Numbered from the stretch's first letter, positions 19,801 to 27,896 are shown. The stretch is 64,000 nucleotides of DNA from Segetibacter koreensis DSM 18137 (GCF_000374045.1 NZ_KB893348.1:62001-126000); one strand, 5' to 3'. Numbers and translations: made by a program. Notes: generated by a model from the sequence alone, not told the origin.

Positions 19801-20270
19801 CTAGTTACACTGACAAAGGTGGAAATAATATAAAAGCACTTACCGGCAGTAATTCTGTAGCGCTTCACAGCAACACCATTACTTTTAGAGGCACTGAGAA
19901 AGTACAGGGTTTCACTTCTATGAAATTTAATGGAATGAGCTTATTATTGGTTCCTCAGACCGGAGGATGGTTTGCAATTGACAGTGTTGATCTTACCAGC
20001 GTTAAGTCTGCCAATCTTACAATGGGCTGGCAGGAAGCTCCAAAAACGCCTTTAGATTTTGAAGTAAGGCTTGATGGTAACGATGGGAAAGTTATTGGCC
20101 AGGGAAGCTTACCAACACCTAAAGCAGGGCAAAAAGGTGCTGTTGCTCATATTAACCTTCAAGGTGCAAGTGATGGAAAGTTTCATTCTGTGTACTTTAT
20201 TTACAAACCAAAAGATACTAAACTTCCTATACAAGCTGGAATAACTTCAGTACAGTTTAGTGGGCAATAA
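16812..20270 (+). CDS. ThuA + sorbosone dehydrogenase + PKD + cytochrome c + carbohydrate-binding-like lipoprotein
   Basis: 1152 aa. A lipoprotein signal (ISILFVISCGKG; lipidation at the cysteine near residue 33) predicts an envelope location. Modules in order: ThuA/trehalose-utilisation-type amidotransferase fold (about 40-260; VFAKTMGWHHSSI, GGGYVGVHAAADTEYDW, HPMAWYHDFDGGRAFYTALGH); glucose/sorbosone dehydrogenase propeller (about 275-725; EEGLLGLSKDPNF, CHTGGSIAFGKDGLLYLSAGD, LRGKIMRIRV, MGDRNPYRISVD); a PKD domain (about 727-815); a class I cytochrome c (C895-x-x-C898-H899, with M944 in AMPAHP as probable axial ligand); and a beta-sandwich resembling CBM6-type binding modules (about 987-1152). 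The expected role is oxidation of a sugar or glycoside in the periplasm with electrons leaving by the fused haem; the substrate is unknown. It heads the sugar-oxidation cluster and ends at a strong terminator. Confidence 0.9.
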   Translation: MKKLKQAIDKLSMAKWYAIIPMIISILFVISCGKGERAGKARVLVFAKTMGWHHSSIPNGIAAIQKLGAENNFQVDTTTNPDYFNEDSLKNYSAVVFLSTTGDVLDYRQEAAFERYIQAGGGYVGVHAAADTEYDWGWYDRLVGAHFYDHPGIHDTFHNVQEGMFNVVDQNNISTKHLPKEWKRTDEFYSFRKEPNDVKVLITLDENSYHGGKRMGNHPMAWYHDFDGGRAFYTALGHTEESYTDPLYLKHLLGGIQYAIGDNVKLDYAKAKTQMPPEEDRFTKTSLVQDTFFEPTEMTVLPNLDILVVQRRGEIMLYNHETKNVKQVGYLNVYWKTQHTPGVNAEEGLLGLSKDPNFAKNNWIYMYYSPIDSSVNRLSRFTFKNDTIDYASEKVILEVKSQREICCHTGGSIAFGKDGLLYLSAGDNSTPFNEPKAKYVNNGFAPLNDLPGHMQYDARRSAGNTNDLRGKIMRIRVKDDGTYEIPEGNLFPKGTDKARPEIYVMGDRNPYRISVDQKNNNLYWGEVGPDANADSFNTRGPRGYDEVNQARKAGYFGWPLFVGNNYPYREYNYATGQSGAAFDPAHPVNNSRNNTGLTNLPPAQPAFIWYPYDASPDFPQVGTGGRNAMAGPVYYTDMWPKETRLPDYYNGKLFIYDWIRGWIKAVTMLPNGDFDKMEPFMEHTKLNNCIDMEVGPDGKIYLLEYGSGWFSKNPDAGLSRIDYNAGNIAPKITAINVDKTSGTLPFAVKATVSAKDPEKEKLTYIWDMGNGTKKETSTPEVDYTYTNPGDYKISVIAKDKEGATTKSDELSIYAGNEEPKVSIQLTGGNKSFYIPGKPINYSVSVKDNDTAKIDPANLYVSVDYIEGFDKAGATLGHQQGQASISGKSLMLSLDCKSCHKENEKSIGPAYIMVAQKYQKDPNAMNHLTQKIIKGGSGVWGEVAMPAHPTLSQSDATQLVTWILSLGNKAAVKKSLPQSGTITPLANQKPNAVLVLSASYTDKGGNNIKALTGSNSVALHSNTITFRGTEKVQGFTSMKFNGMSLLLVPQTGGWFAIDSVDLTSVKSANLTMGWQEAPKTPLDFEVRLDGNDGKVIGQGSLPTPKAGQKGAVAHINLQGASDGKFHSVYFIYKPKDTKLPIQAGITSVQFSGQ

Positions 20271-20311
20271 AAGGTTATAGAACTTATCTTTCAACTTTGA
20301 AAAGATACTTG

Positions 20312-20359
20312 TAGAAAACAAAAAGCCTGTAAAATAATTTACAGGCTTTTTGTTTTCTA
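20312..20359. terminator. Bidirectional terminator, 22-bp perfect stem
   Basis: Arms 20312-20333 and 20338-20359 are perfectly complementary, with core AAAAAGCCTGTAAA, loop ATAA and A- and T-tracts on both sides. It lies between the convergent ends of the ThuA fusion gene (20270) and the Gfo/Idh/MocA gene (20376) and should stop both transcripts. Confidence 0.9.
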
Positions 20360-20375
20360 TTTATTTAATAAAGGT

Positions 20376-21569
20376 TTATCCTACTTCCTTCTCAAAGATT
20401 CGCCCTGTTTGTTTGTTTTTAAGAATAACCTTTTTTGCTCCATAATGGGTTACTTCTTCTTTAATTAGATAATGATCATTGTCATATTCGATTAAATGGC
20501 TGTCTTTAGATATTCCTTCTTTTCCTCTCCATATGTCAAGTTGTACCGGTTCCCACTGTTTAGATTTGGCTGAGCGGTAACAGGCATCTAAAACAGAATT
20601 AACAATATAACCATCATAAAAAGTTTCTTTAGGCGAACTTCCATTTTCCAATGAATTAAACATATCCATAAACATGTGGTTGTAGCCCAACTCATTCAGT
20701 TCATCCCCAACAGGAAAAAGCCAACCAGTATTGCTTTCTGCCTTTTCAGCTACGTAATCTGCACCTATACCTGTCGTAAACATTTCAAATCCTGTACGTA
20801 AAAAATTATTTATCCAGATAGTTCCTTCAGTACCCATTACTTCATCACGAAGATCAAGCCCTCCCCGAAAAGTCCAGCTTACTTCAAACTGGCCTATCGC
20901 ACCATTTTCATATTTTACCAATGCTATTGAGTGGTCTTCTGCATCTATCGGTTTTACCTGTGTGTCTGCCCAACACATTACTTCTATAGGTTTGATATCT
21001 TTTCCTATATAGCTCCTTGCTATTTCCACGCAGTGACAGCCAAGATCGAGTATACATCCACCTCCGGCCTGTTCTATATTCCAAAACCATTCGCTGTGTG
21101 GACCGGGATGAGTCTCTCTTGATTTAGCCCACAGTATTCTTCCCAGGGCTCCATTCTTCACACTTTCGTGTGCCTTTATAAATTTGGGGGTATATACCAG
21201 ATCCTCAAGATACCCGTTAAATATGCCTGCACTTTCCACTGCCTCAAGCATGCGCTTAGCTTCTGCCGCATTTCTTCCCAACGGTTTAGTTGTCATTACG
21301 GCCTTTTTGTGTTTGCAGCAGAGCATTACAGCTTCTTCGTGCAGGTTATTTGGCAGCGCTATACAAACAATATCAACATCAGGATGAGCAATAGATTCTT
21401 CCATATTGGTAGTGTGATGATTCACTTTGTAGTCCTCTGCAAATTTCTTTGAAGACTCTTCTCTACGGGAATAGATGCTTACAATTTTATCTCTGCTTCT
21501 GTACCCCTGTAGAGATTCAGCATAAAACCGTCCGATGAACCCGGAACCGAGCATAGCAATACGTTGCAT
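20376..21569 (-). CDS. Gfo/Idh/MocA family oxidoreductase
   Basis: 397 aa. N-terminal Rossmann fold with RIAMLGSGFIGRFYAESL; TTKPLGRNAAEAKRM holds the conserved lysine; ILDLGCHCVEIARSYIG carries the DxxxH pair used for catalysis or substrate contact. No Tat or Sec signal, so cytoplasmic. The family covers NAD(P)-dependent sugar dehydrogenases, including the ThuB-type 3-dehydrogenases of disaccharides. Directly upstream on the same strand is the DUF1080 gene (83 bases apart), and a second family member lies at 28285, consistent with a 3-keto-sugar route. Confidence 0.92.
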   Translation of the reverse strand: MQRIAMLGSGFIGRFYAESLQGYRSRDKIVSIYSRREESSKKFAEDYKVNHHTTNMEESIAHPDVDIVCIALPNNLHEEAVMLCCKHKKAVMTTKPLGRNAAEAKRMLEAVESAGIFNGYLEDLVYTPKFIKAHESVKNGALGRILWAKSRETHPGPHSEWFWNIEQAGGGCILDLGCHCVEIARSYIGKDIKPIEVMCWADTQVKPIDAEDHSIALVKYENGAIGQFEVSWTFRGGLDLRDEVMGTEGTIWINNFLRTGFEMFTTGIGADYVAEKAESNTGWLFPVGDELNELGYNHMFMDMFNSLENGSSPKETFYDGYIVNSVLDACYRSAKSKQWEPVQLDIWRGKEGISKDSHLIEYDNDHYLIKEEVTHYGAKKVILKNKQTGRIFEKEVG

Positions 21570-21651
21570 TTTTTTTGTTTTATTTTCGTTATTAATATTG
21601 AAAAATTAAATAAAGCAATATCAAATATTGATATTAAAAAGATTACGCTCA

Positions 21652-22500
21652 TTATTTGAAGAACTCAGCCGGAAGTTGGGACAACGGTTGAATTTTTATT
21701 TCCTTATAAAACACTTCTGCGCCTTCTGATTGTATTTGCAGTTTTCCTTTCGCAAGAGGCAATGTCTTCCCATTTTCCATTTGTCTTGAATTATATAAAA
21801 CCATCATCACTTTTCCATTTATCATATGCACGCTTGTATCTCCATGGCTGTATAAATCAAGCGTGTTCCATTGCCCTGATGGTTTTTCTGCGTCTATTGC
21901 TTTTCGACAATGCCGACCCACAGGGCCGTCTGCGCTAAAAGTAAACATTTTTCCGTTTGGGTTATACACATAATCACTATCCGAATTTTGAATAGCTGGA
22001 ATATCTGCAATTCCTCCTGCTACTCCCCAATATTCGCCACAATTTCCTTCTTCTATCTGAAATTCCTGCGAACGCATCCAGGCACCATAATCAGCCCCAT
22101 AACGACCTACGGAATGGTACAATAAACCACTGTCCTTTTTCTTGTTTTTCTTTTGTCCCCATGTTAGATTACCCCATTTAAACTTCAACTGAAAATGATA
22201 GTTTTCATATTCATTTTTGGTAGAGATAGCGCCCCAGCTCTCTCCTGATATACGTATTATGTTTTCACCGTCTTCTTTTACTATCGTAAAAACATGCTTA
22301 GGATCATTATCAAGTCCAACAGGCGTTTTACCAATTATCTTGCCTGTACTGTCTAAATCAGGACCAAGATAAGTATTCCATCCCGTCAAATCCCTTCCGT
22401 TGAACAATGAAGTCCAATCGTCATTTCTTCTTATCGTGCTAAAACTTACTACCGAAATAAAAAAAAGAAAAAGTAGAAATACAGGCTGGAGAAATTTCAT
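21652..22500 (-). CDS. Secreted DUF1080 protein (3-keto-disaccharide hydrolase family)
   Basis: 282 aa with a Sec signal (FLQPVFLLFLFFISVVSFS). The mature part starts DDWTSLFNGRDLTGWNTYLG, the family opening, then ISGESWGAISTKNEYENYHF, KFKWGN and KKDSGLLYHSVG, GAWMRSQEFQIEEGNCGEYW and GQWNTLDLYSHGDTSVHMINGK, i.e. a complete concanavalin-like beta-sandwich of PF06439. Members from Bacteroides and other bacteria hydrolyse 3-keto-glycosides. It is on the same strand as, and directly before, a Gfo/Idh/MocA gene, which fits a pathway of 3-oxidation followed by cleavage. Predicted periplasmic; substrate not known. Confidence 0.9.
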   Translation of the reverse strand: MKFLQPVFLLFLFFISVVSFSTIRRNDDWTSLFNGRDLTGWNTYLGPDLDSTGKIIGKTPVGLDNDPKHVFTIVKEDGENIIRISGESWGAISTKNEYENYHFQLKFKWGNLTWGQKKNKKKDSGLLYHSVGRYGADYGAWMRSQEFQIEEGNCGEYWGVAGGIADIPAIQNSDSDYVYNPNGKMFTFSADGPVGRHCRKAIDAEKPSGQWNTLDLYSHGDTSVHMINGKVMMVLYNSRQMENGKTLPLAKGKLQIQSEGAEVFYKEIKIQPLSQLPAEFFK

Positions 22501-22716
22501 ATTATCGTTTTCATAAAAATAATTGTATTAAATGTAAAAGGTTAAGATTTTCAACTGTAAAATTTGATAATACTTTTTGGCTTGTTTAGAAATTTAATTG
22601 CATATTTCATACGTTTTGATGTTTAAACCTCATGATTGGTAAAAAAGCTTCAACATTGGCATGTAAATCGCTAATTTTATTGCGCAATAATAATTTTTAA
22701 CTCAAACAACGATAGC

Positions 22717-23610
22717 ATGTCTTCAAGACGTTCATTCATCAAATCCGCGTCACTCCTTACCGCGGGAGCTTATTTGAAACCTTCAGGTTTTAAACCCTCT
22801 AAACAATATATCGGCTTACAGTTATACACAGTACGCGATGCGATGCAAAGCGACCCCGCAGGTACCCTGGCTAAAGTAGCTAAACTAGGGTACAACTCGG
22901 TGGAAGGAGCAACATATACAGGAAGTGAGAAATTTTACGGTATGGACACTGCCGCCTTTTCCAAGCTCTTAAAAGACAATGGTTTAATAATGCCTAGCAG
23001 TCACTACAGGTTGGGCGAGGAAAAAGCAAACAATGAACCTGTGCAGGGCACAATCTTGCACGATTGGGACAAAGCTGTAGACGATGCATCATCTATTGGT
23101 ATTAAATATATGGTTTGTGCTTACTTATCTGACAGTGAACGTGGAGGATTGGATCATTATAAATATGTAGCAGAACAATTGAATAAAGCGGGCGAACGTT
23201 GCAAAAAATCAAATATTCAACTTTGCTATCACAATCATGCCTTTGAATTTGACAGCCAGGATGGAAAATTGCCTTATGAAATTCTCTTGAATGAAACGGA
23301 TAAAAATCTTGTAAAGATGGAAATGGATATTTACTGGATAAGCAAAGCCGGGAAAGATCCCGTTGAATTGTTTAATAAATATCCGGGAAGATTTCCTTTG
23401 TTTCATTTAAAAGACATGGATAATACACCCGATAAAAATTTTACAGAAGTCGGAAACGGAACAATTGACTTTAAAAGAATACTTGCTAACGCAAATAAGG
23501 CAGGATTAAAATACTTTTTTGTAGAACAGGATAAAACTCCCGGAGATCCTTTTGATAGCATTGCAAAAAGCATTAGTTACATAAAAGGCACATTGCTTAA
23601 AAGTGCCTGA
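22717..23610 (+). CDS. Sugar phosphate isomerase/epimerase family protein (TIM barrel), Tat signal
   Basis: 297 aa. The N-terminus SSRRSFIKSASLLTAGAYL has a twin-arginine-like pattern (S-R-R-S-F-I-K), suggesting export as a folded protein. The rest is an AP-endonuclease-2-type TIM barrel: YIGLQLYTVRDAM, LCYHNHAFEFD, MEMDIYWISKAG, HLKDMD and the C-terminal YFFVEQDKTPGDP, with Glu, Asp and His residues placed as in metal-dependent isomerases. Such proteins appear in 3-keto-sugar and inositol pathways. Located just upstream of the TolB-like gene, 165 bases away with a terminator between. Confidence 0.9.
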   Translation: MSSRRSFIKSASLLTAGAYLKPSGFKPSKQYIGLQLYTVRDAMQSDPAGTLAKVAKLGYNSVEGATYTGSEKFYGMDTAAFSKLLKDNGLIMPSSHYRLGEEKANNEPVQGTILHDWDKAVDDASSIGIKYMVCAYLSDSERGGLDHYKYVAEQLNKAGERCKKSNIQLCYHNHAFEFDSQDGKLPYEILLNETDKNLVKMEMDIYWISKAGKDPVELFNKYPGRFPLFHLKDMDNTPDKNFTEVGNGTIDFKRILANANKAGLKYFFVEQDKTPGDPFDSIAKSISYIKGTLLKSA

Positions 23611-23675
23611 TAAAGTTTTGTTTCTTACTATTCAGACAAAGAAAACAAGTAAATAAAACGATGTGCTTAAGCGAC

Positions 23676-23711
23676 AAGGAGGAATTTTAATATCAATTGA
23701 AATTCCTCCTT
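23676..23711 (+). terminator. Rho-independent terminator
   Basis: A 12-bp perfect stem (23676-23687 with 23700-23711; AAGGAGGAATTT) with a 12-base loop, followed by six T. It lies 66 bases after the isomerase/epimerase gene, so the next gene probably has its own promoter. Confidence 0.85.
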
Positions 23712-23775
23712 TTTTATTAATACAATTCTCGCTTATTTAAAAAACTTTGACCCTCAAATACTCACTAATTTTTAT

Positions 23776-25290
23776 ATGAAAAAACTTCACTTTACAAAAA
23801 AGTCTCTTTTTTCCCTTTTAACTTTTCTTAGTTTGTCAGCTTATTCCCAGCAAAAGATCGGCGTTTTTGATGGACAAGCAGATATTGGCACAAATGTAAA
23901 AGCCGGTTCTGCAACTTATATTCCTCAAAACGATCAATATGTTATTTCGGGTGCCGGCTATAACATCTGGTTCGATCATGATGAGTTTCATTATGTGTAT
24001 AAAAAAATGAAAGGTGATTTTATTCTGTATACCAGGGCTGAATTTGTTGGCTGGCATGGAGTTGAAGAACATCGTAAAGTTGGCTGGATGGTTAGAAAAA
24101 GTCTTGATGGAAAATCTGCCCAAATAAATGCAGTTGAGCATGGTGATGGTTTAACTTCTTTACAATTTCGGAGAACAGACGGTGCTACAACAGAAGAAAT
24201 TAAGTCTAAAATGACTCACGCAAATATTATTCAGCTGGAAAGAAAAGGAAAAACATATACAATGAGGGTGGCAAAATATGGTGAGCCATTTGTAACCGAG
24301 CAGGTAGCTGATCTAGATTTAGGCGATGAAGTATATGTGGGACTATTTGTTGGGTCGCACAATGCTGATGTTGCAGAAACAGGTGTTTTTCGCGATGTCC
24401 GTATAACAGTTCCGGCATGGGAAGGGTTAGTTCCTTATAAAGATTATCTTGGAAGTAATATTGAGTTGTTAGAGATTGCAAGTGGAAACCGTCAAATTAT
24501 CTATACCTCTCCAAAATCACTTCAGGCTCCAAACTGGACTCCAGACGGAAAAAGCCTTATTTATAACAGCGAAGGATTCATTTACAATTTTGATCTGGCC
24601 TCCCGCGAGCCTAAAGAGATACCAACTGGAGATGTAAAAAATAATAACAATGATCATGTAATTTCTTTTGATGGAAAAATGCTTGGGTTAAGCAGCGGAG
24701 TACAGGCCCTCGGTGGTTCTATTGTTTATACCGTTCCCATAACCGGAGGAACACCAAAGCAGATAACCCCAAAAGGTCCGTCTTACACTCATGGCTGGTC
24801 TCCTGATGGCCAATACCTGGTCTTCACTGGTCAGCGCAACAACGAGTTTGATATTTACAGAGTTCCTTCAAAAGGAGGAAAAGAAGTGCAATTAACTACA
24901 GCTAAAGGTTTAGATGATGGACCTGAATTTACTCCTGATGGAAAATACATTTACTTCAATTCTAACCGTACAGGAACTATGCAAATCTGGCGAATGAAAG
25001 CCGATGGCAGTGACCAGGAACCTGTAACAAAAGGAGACTATCACGACTGGTTCCCCCATGTCTCACCCGATGGAAAATGGATTGCATTTGTGTCTTTTTT
25101 GAAGGAGGAAGTGCCTGCGGGAGATCATCCTTTTTACAAACATGTTTATCTTAGGTTGATGCCTATTGCAGGTGGAGAGCCCAAAGTAATTGCTTATGTC
25201 TACGGGGGACAAGGAACAATGAACACACCTTCATGGTCGCCAGATAGTAAAAGAATTGCCTTTATCAGCAATACTGTTGTTGCCAGGTAA
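23776..25290 (+). CDS. Secreted TolB-like beta-propeller protein with N-terminal concanavalin-like domain
   Basis: 504 aa with a Sec signal (KSLFSLLTFLSLSAYSQQ). Residues about 25-215 resemble a DUF1349/LamG-like beta-sandwich (YNIWFDHDEFHYVYKKMKGD, KVGWMVRKSLD). Residues about 240-500 are PD40/WD40-like TolB repeats, with repeated PxWSPDGK-type blades: PNWTPDGKSLIYNS, THGWSPDGQYLVFTG, EFTPDGKYIYFNSNRTG, HVSPDGKWIAFVS and PSWSPDSKRIAFIS. It is not the Tol-Pal TolB itself: there is no Pal or TolQR gene nearby. Probably a periplasmic or surface sugar-binding scaffold in this cluster. Confidence 0.85.
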   Translation: MKKLHFTKKSLFSLLTFLSLSAYSQQKIGVFDGQADIGTNVKAGSATYIPQNDQYVISGAGYNIWFDHDEFHYVYKKMKGDFILYTRAEFVGWHGVEEHRKVGWMVRKSLDGKSAQINAVEHGDGLTSLQFRRTDGATTEEIKSKMTHANIIQLERKGKTYTMRVAKYGEPFVTEQVADLDLGDEVYVGLFVGSHNADVAETGVFRDVRITVPAWEGLVPYKDYLGSNIELLEIASGNRQIIYTSPKSLQAPNWTPDGKSLIYNSEGFIYNFDLASREPKEIPTGDVKNNNNDHVISFDGKMLGLSSGVQALGGSIVYTVPITGGTPKQITPKGPSYTHGWSPDGQYLVFTGQRNNEFDIYRVPSKGGKEVQLTTAKGLDDGPEFTPDGKYIYFNSNRTGTMQIWRMKADGSDQEPVTKGDYHDWFPHVSPDGKWIAFVSFLKEEVPAGDHPFYKHVYLRLMPIAGGEPKVIAYVYGGQGTMNTPSWSPDSKRIAFISNTVVAR

Positions 25291-25327
25291 TCACCTGATT
25301 TTTTTGAATTTAAAAAAACACCTTTTA

Positions 25328-25777
25328 ATGCAAACCGCCGAATTATCGCAAACGATCGAAAAAATTATTAAAGAAGCTGAAAGTCTAATTCCTCATTATA
25401 TGCAAAATGAGGAAGACAAAAGAATAGCTAATGGAAATGTATCTATTTGTATTATTGATCCTGATGGAAAAATTTATGGAAGAATGTATGGAACCAATAA
25501 AATCAGGTCACGAGAATCTTTCAGAGTTGCCTGGACCAAAGCAAGCCAGGTACACATAACGGGAATGAAAACAGGCGAATATGAAAAACTTGCTTTTAAT
25601 AATGAACTTGATGAAAATAAGTTTGGAATTGAAAGACCGGATTATATAGGATGGGAAGGAGGACAACCAATAACCTTACCCGATGGAACAATCCTTTCCG
25701 TTGGCTTTAGTGGTTTTCGCGGAGTTGTTGACCTGGAAATAGTTGTCAGGGCACTGGCAGAAGTAATTAAAAAATAA
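25328..25777 (+). CDS. Heme-binding/GlcG-HbpS family protein (DUF336)
   Basis: 149 aa from the ATG at 25328. The frame is open further upstream but overlaps the TolB-like gene's end and adds no family sequence. Motifs: SVCIIDPDGKIYG-like NVSICIIDPDGKIYG, TKASQVHITGMKTGEYE and LSVGFSGFRGVVDLEIVVRAL. HbpS/GlcG-type proteins bind haem or small ligands; the role in glycolate or sugar gene clusters is not settled. It follows the TolB-like gene by 37 bases and is likely co-transcribed. Confidence 0.8.
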   Translation: MQTAELSQTIEKIIKEAESLIPHYMQNEEDKRIANGNVSICIIDPDGKIYGRMYGTNKIRSRESFRVAWTKASQVHITGMKTGEYEKLAFNNELDENKFGIERPDYIGWEGGQPITLPDGTILSVGFSGFRGVVDLEIVVRALAEVIKK

Positions 25778-25950
25778 GTTATACATTTTTTGTTTTTTTA
25801 GCTAGTCGACTTAATATTTCATTGCAACATTGTTGTCACTTACAAATAACCGTTGATTATAAATTTGCTTCTATCAGTTGTGTTTCTTAACCGATTATTC
25901 GTTATGTCTCAGATTTTCTAATAATAAAAAATTTTACTTTAAAAGTTATC

Positions 25951-26946
25951 ATGTCTTATACACCAAATACTGAACGTTACAAGTCGATGGAATATCGCCG
26001 TTGTGGTCGCAGCGGTCTTAAACTTCCTGCAGTATCTCTTGGCTTATGGCACAATTTCGGTCATATCGATCCATTAGAAAAGTGCCGGGCTATTTTGCGA
26101 ACAGCTTTCGACAGCGGCATTACTCATTTTGATCTGGCAAATAATTATGGACAGCCTTCCGGTTCGGCAGAAGAAAATTTCGGAACAATCCTAAAAAAAG
26201 ATTTTAAGCCTTATAGAGATGAATTAATAATTTCATCAAAAGCCGGTTATACAATGTGGCCTGGCCCTTATGGTGATTGGGGATCAAAAAAATATCTTGT
26301 TTCAAGTTTGGACCAAAGCCTTAAAAGAATGGGACTTGAGTATGTAGACATTTTTTATCATCACCGTCCTGATCCTGAAACACCTCTTGAGGAAACCATG
26401 TCTGCCTTAGACCTGATAGTTCGACAGGGCAAAGCACTATACGTTGGTATCTCCAATTACCGGGCGGAAGAAGCAAAAAAAGCAATTGAGATTTTAAAGC
26501 GGTTAGGTACTCCGTGCTTAATTCACCAGCCCAAATACTCTATGTTTGATCGCTGGATAGAAGGTGGGTTATTAGATGTATTAGACGCTGAAGGCGTTGG
26601 CTGCATACCTTTTTCACCATTGGCGCAAGGGTTGCTGACAAATAAATACTTAAATGGAATTCCTGAAGATTCGAGAGCCGCACGACACTTAGGCAACGGG
26701 GCTATGGAAGAAGACCAGATAACAGAAAGCAAGATCAAAAAAATTCAACAACTAAACGAACTGGCAAAAGAACGTGGACAAAGTCTTGCACAAATGGCCC
26801 TTGCATGGGTTGTGAAAGATCCACGAATTACATCGGTATTAATTGGTGTAAGCAAACCAGAACAGGTAACAGATTCCATTCGTTGCCTTGAAAACTATTC
26901 ATTTAGCCAGGAAGAACTGGATAAAATAAATAACATTTTAAAATAA
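25951..26946 (+). CDS. gpr: Aldo/keto reductase, L-glyceraldehyde 3-phosphate reductase (YghZ) type
   Basis: 331 aa, close to Escherichia coli YghZ/Gpr in opening and body: MEYRRCGRSGLKLPA-SLGLWHNFGH, then ITHFDLANNYGQPSGSAEENFG, IISSKAGYTMWPGPYGDWG, KRMGLEYVDIFYHHRPDP and IPFSPLAQGLLTNKYLNGIP. The Asp-Tyr-Lys-His active-site set is present. YghZ reduces L-glyceraldehyde 3-phosphate and methylglyoxal with NADPH. It ends the plus-strand part of the cluster; whether it works on sugars from the pathway is unknown. Confidence 0.93.
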   Translation: MSYTPNTERYKSMEYRRCGRSGLKLPAVSLGLWHNFGHIDPLEKCRAILRTAFDSGITHFDLANNYGQPSGSAEENFGTILKKDFKPYRDELIISSKAGYTMWPGPYGDWGSKKYLVSSLDQSLKRMGLEYVDIFYHHRPDPETPLEETMSALDLIVRQGKALYVGISNYRAEEAKKAIEILKRLGTPCLIHQPKYSMFDRWIEGGLLDVLDAEGVGCIPFSPLAQGLLTNKYLNGIPEDSRAARHLGNGAMEEDQITESKIKKIQQLNELAKERGQSLAQMALAWVVKDPRITSVLIGVSKPEQVTDSIRCLENYSFSQEELDKINNILK

Positions 26947-27132
26947 GTTGATTTCTTTAAATCACAATTTGTGCAGTTACTAATTGTATTACCATAAAAA
27001 GACTATTAGACTCTCTTTGTGCACAGTTATTAGGTAGAACGGATTAAAGCTCACGCTTATGATGTTTAAACTGGTTCAACACCTCTTAAGACAATAAACC
27101 AGGTGAATGATGAAAAGCGTTAACCATTGATG

Positions 27133-27171
27133 ATTGTATACGGTTTGTCGAAAAAACAAACCTTATACAAT
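27133..27171. repeat. Inverted repeat, 16 bp with one mismatch
   Basis: Arms 27133-27148 and 27156-27171 (ATTGTATACGGTTTGT against its complement, one mismatch at 27141/27163) with a 7-base loop CGAAAAA. On the plus strand the hairpin is followed by TAACATACA rather than T-runs. It may be a weak terminator of the upstream gene, a processing site, or a protein-binding site. Confidence 0.85.
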
Positions 27172-27213
27172 TAACATACATTTCAACTCTTTCTAGAGCA
27201 ATTGAGTAAGCTG

Positions 27214-27258
27214 TATTGATTTAATAACTAGTTTTAAATATTAGTTATTAAATCAATA
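27214..27258. repeat. Perfect 17-bp inverted repeat ending 2 bases before a start codon
   Basis: Arms 27214-27230 and 27242-27258 (core ATTGATTTAATAACTA and its exact complement) enclose 11 bases. The right arm stops two bases before the ATG at 27261. In RNA it would place a stable AT-rich stem over the ribosome-entry region; in DNA it could be an operator for a dimeric regulator. Confidence 0.9.
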
Positions 27259-27260
27259 AT

Positions 27261-27896
27261 ATGCGTTTTGTTTTTCTTGTTTTGCTGGTTAGTCTTAATT
27301 TTTTGAGTAATGCTCAGGACAACGAGTACCCCGATTATAGAAGTAAAAAAGAAACATTTAACAGGATCGTTGAGAAAGATATAAGAAGTGATCTTGCTTC
27401 TTACAGCATGGGAGGTATTGATGAAAGCATAGGAAAAGTTCCTTTAAAAACTGTTCCTATAACGTCTTTTGGGGCCAATTTTATTTCTTTTGCAAACAGC
27501 AATATTAACGTCACCATTACTGGTGCATCTTTCAACCCATCAAAGCATAAATTGGGATATTTCGATAGCAAGTACCTGGTAAAAATAGATAATAAGCCCT
27601 ACTTCGGCGATTATGGAAAGGTTCCGCGCAGTATCATTGAAAATATTACTGTGGTTATAGACAACGATACAGTTCCTATTCCCCAAACTGCTTTTTCTGA
27701 TTTATATAATCCCATTTTTACTGTTACAGAAGGCGGTGTTCAAAAATCAAACAACAAGGTATATCTATCTGCTGATGGCAAGAAGGTATATGTTTATATG
27801 CTAAAACAAGAGTCGGGCGGAAGTTACGAGGTCACCTGGGTAATACAGGATAAAAAATATCTTAAACGGGTTGTCGACTTTGGATTTCTTAAATAA
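27261..27896 (+). CDS. Secreted protein of unknown function
   Basis: 211 aa, Sec signal RFVFLVLLVSLNFLSNAQ. No domain recognised. The mature protein contains YSMGGIDESIGKVPLKT, TSFGANFISFANSNINVTIT, a YFDSKYLVKIDNKPYFGDYG block and a C-terminal GGSYEVTWVIQDKKYLKRVV end; it is rich in beta-strand-forming residues and could be a small beta-sandwich. It is a lone gene flanked by noncoding DNA and preceded by the inverted repeat ending 2 bases before its start. Conserved hypothetical proteins with this kind of GSYEVTWVIQDKKY end seem to occur in related genomes, but I cannot confirm that. Confidence 0.8.
   Translation: MRFVFLVLLVSLNFLSNAQDNEYPDYRSKKETFNRIVEKDIRSDLASYSMGGIDESIGKVPLKTVPITSFGANFISFANSNINVTITGASFNPSKHKLGYFDSKYLVKIDNKPYFGDYGKVPRSIIENITVVIDNDTVPIPQTAFSDLYNPIFTVTEGGVQKSNNKVYLSADGKKVYVYMLKQESGGSYEVTWVIQDKKYLKRVVDFGFLK

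Larger units (their letters stand above)
26947..27260. other. Intergenic region with two large inverted repeats
   Basis: About 314 bases between the aldo/keto reductase and the secreted hypothetical gene. No coding frame was recognised. It holds two strong inverted repeats at 27133-27171 and 27214-27258, listed separately. There is no T-tract behind either on the plus strand, so neither looks like a standard terminator. Confidence 0.7.

Noticed and set aside
23776-25290. Tol-Pal system TolB
   Set aside because: The C-terminal propeller is TolB-like, but there is an extra N-terminal beta-sandwich and no tol/pal genes nearby.
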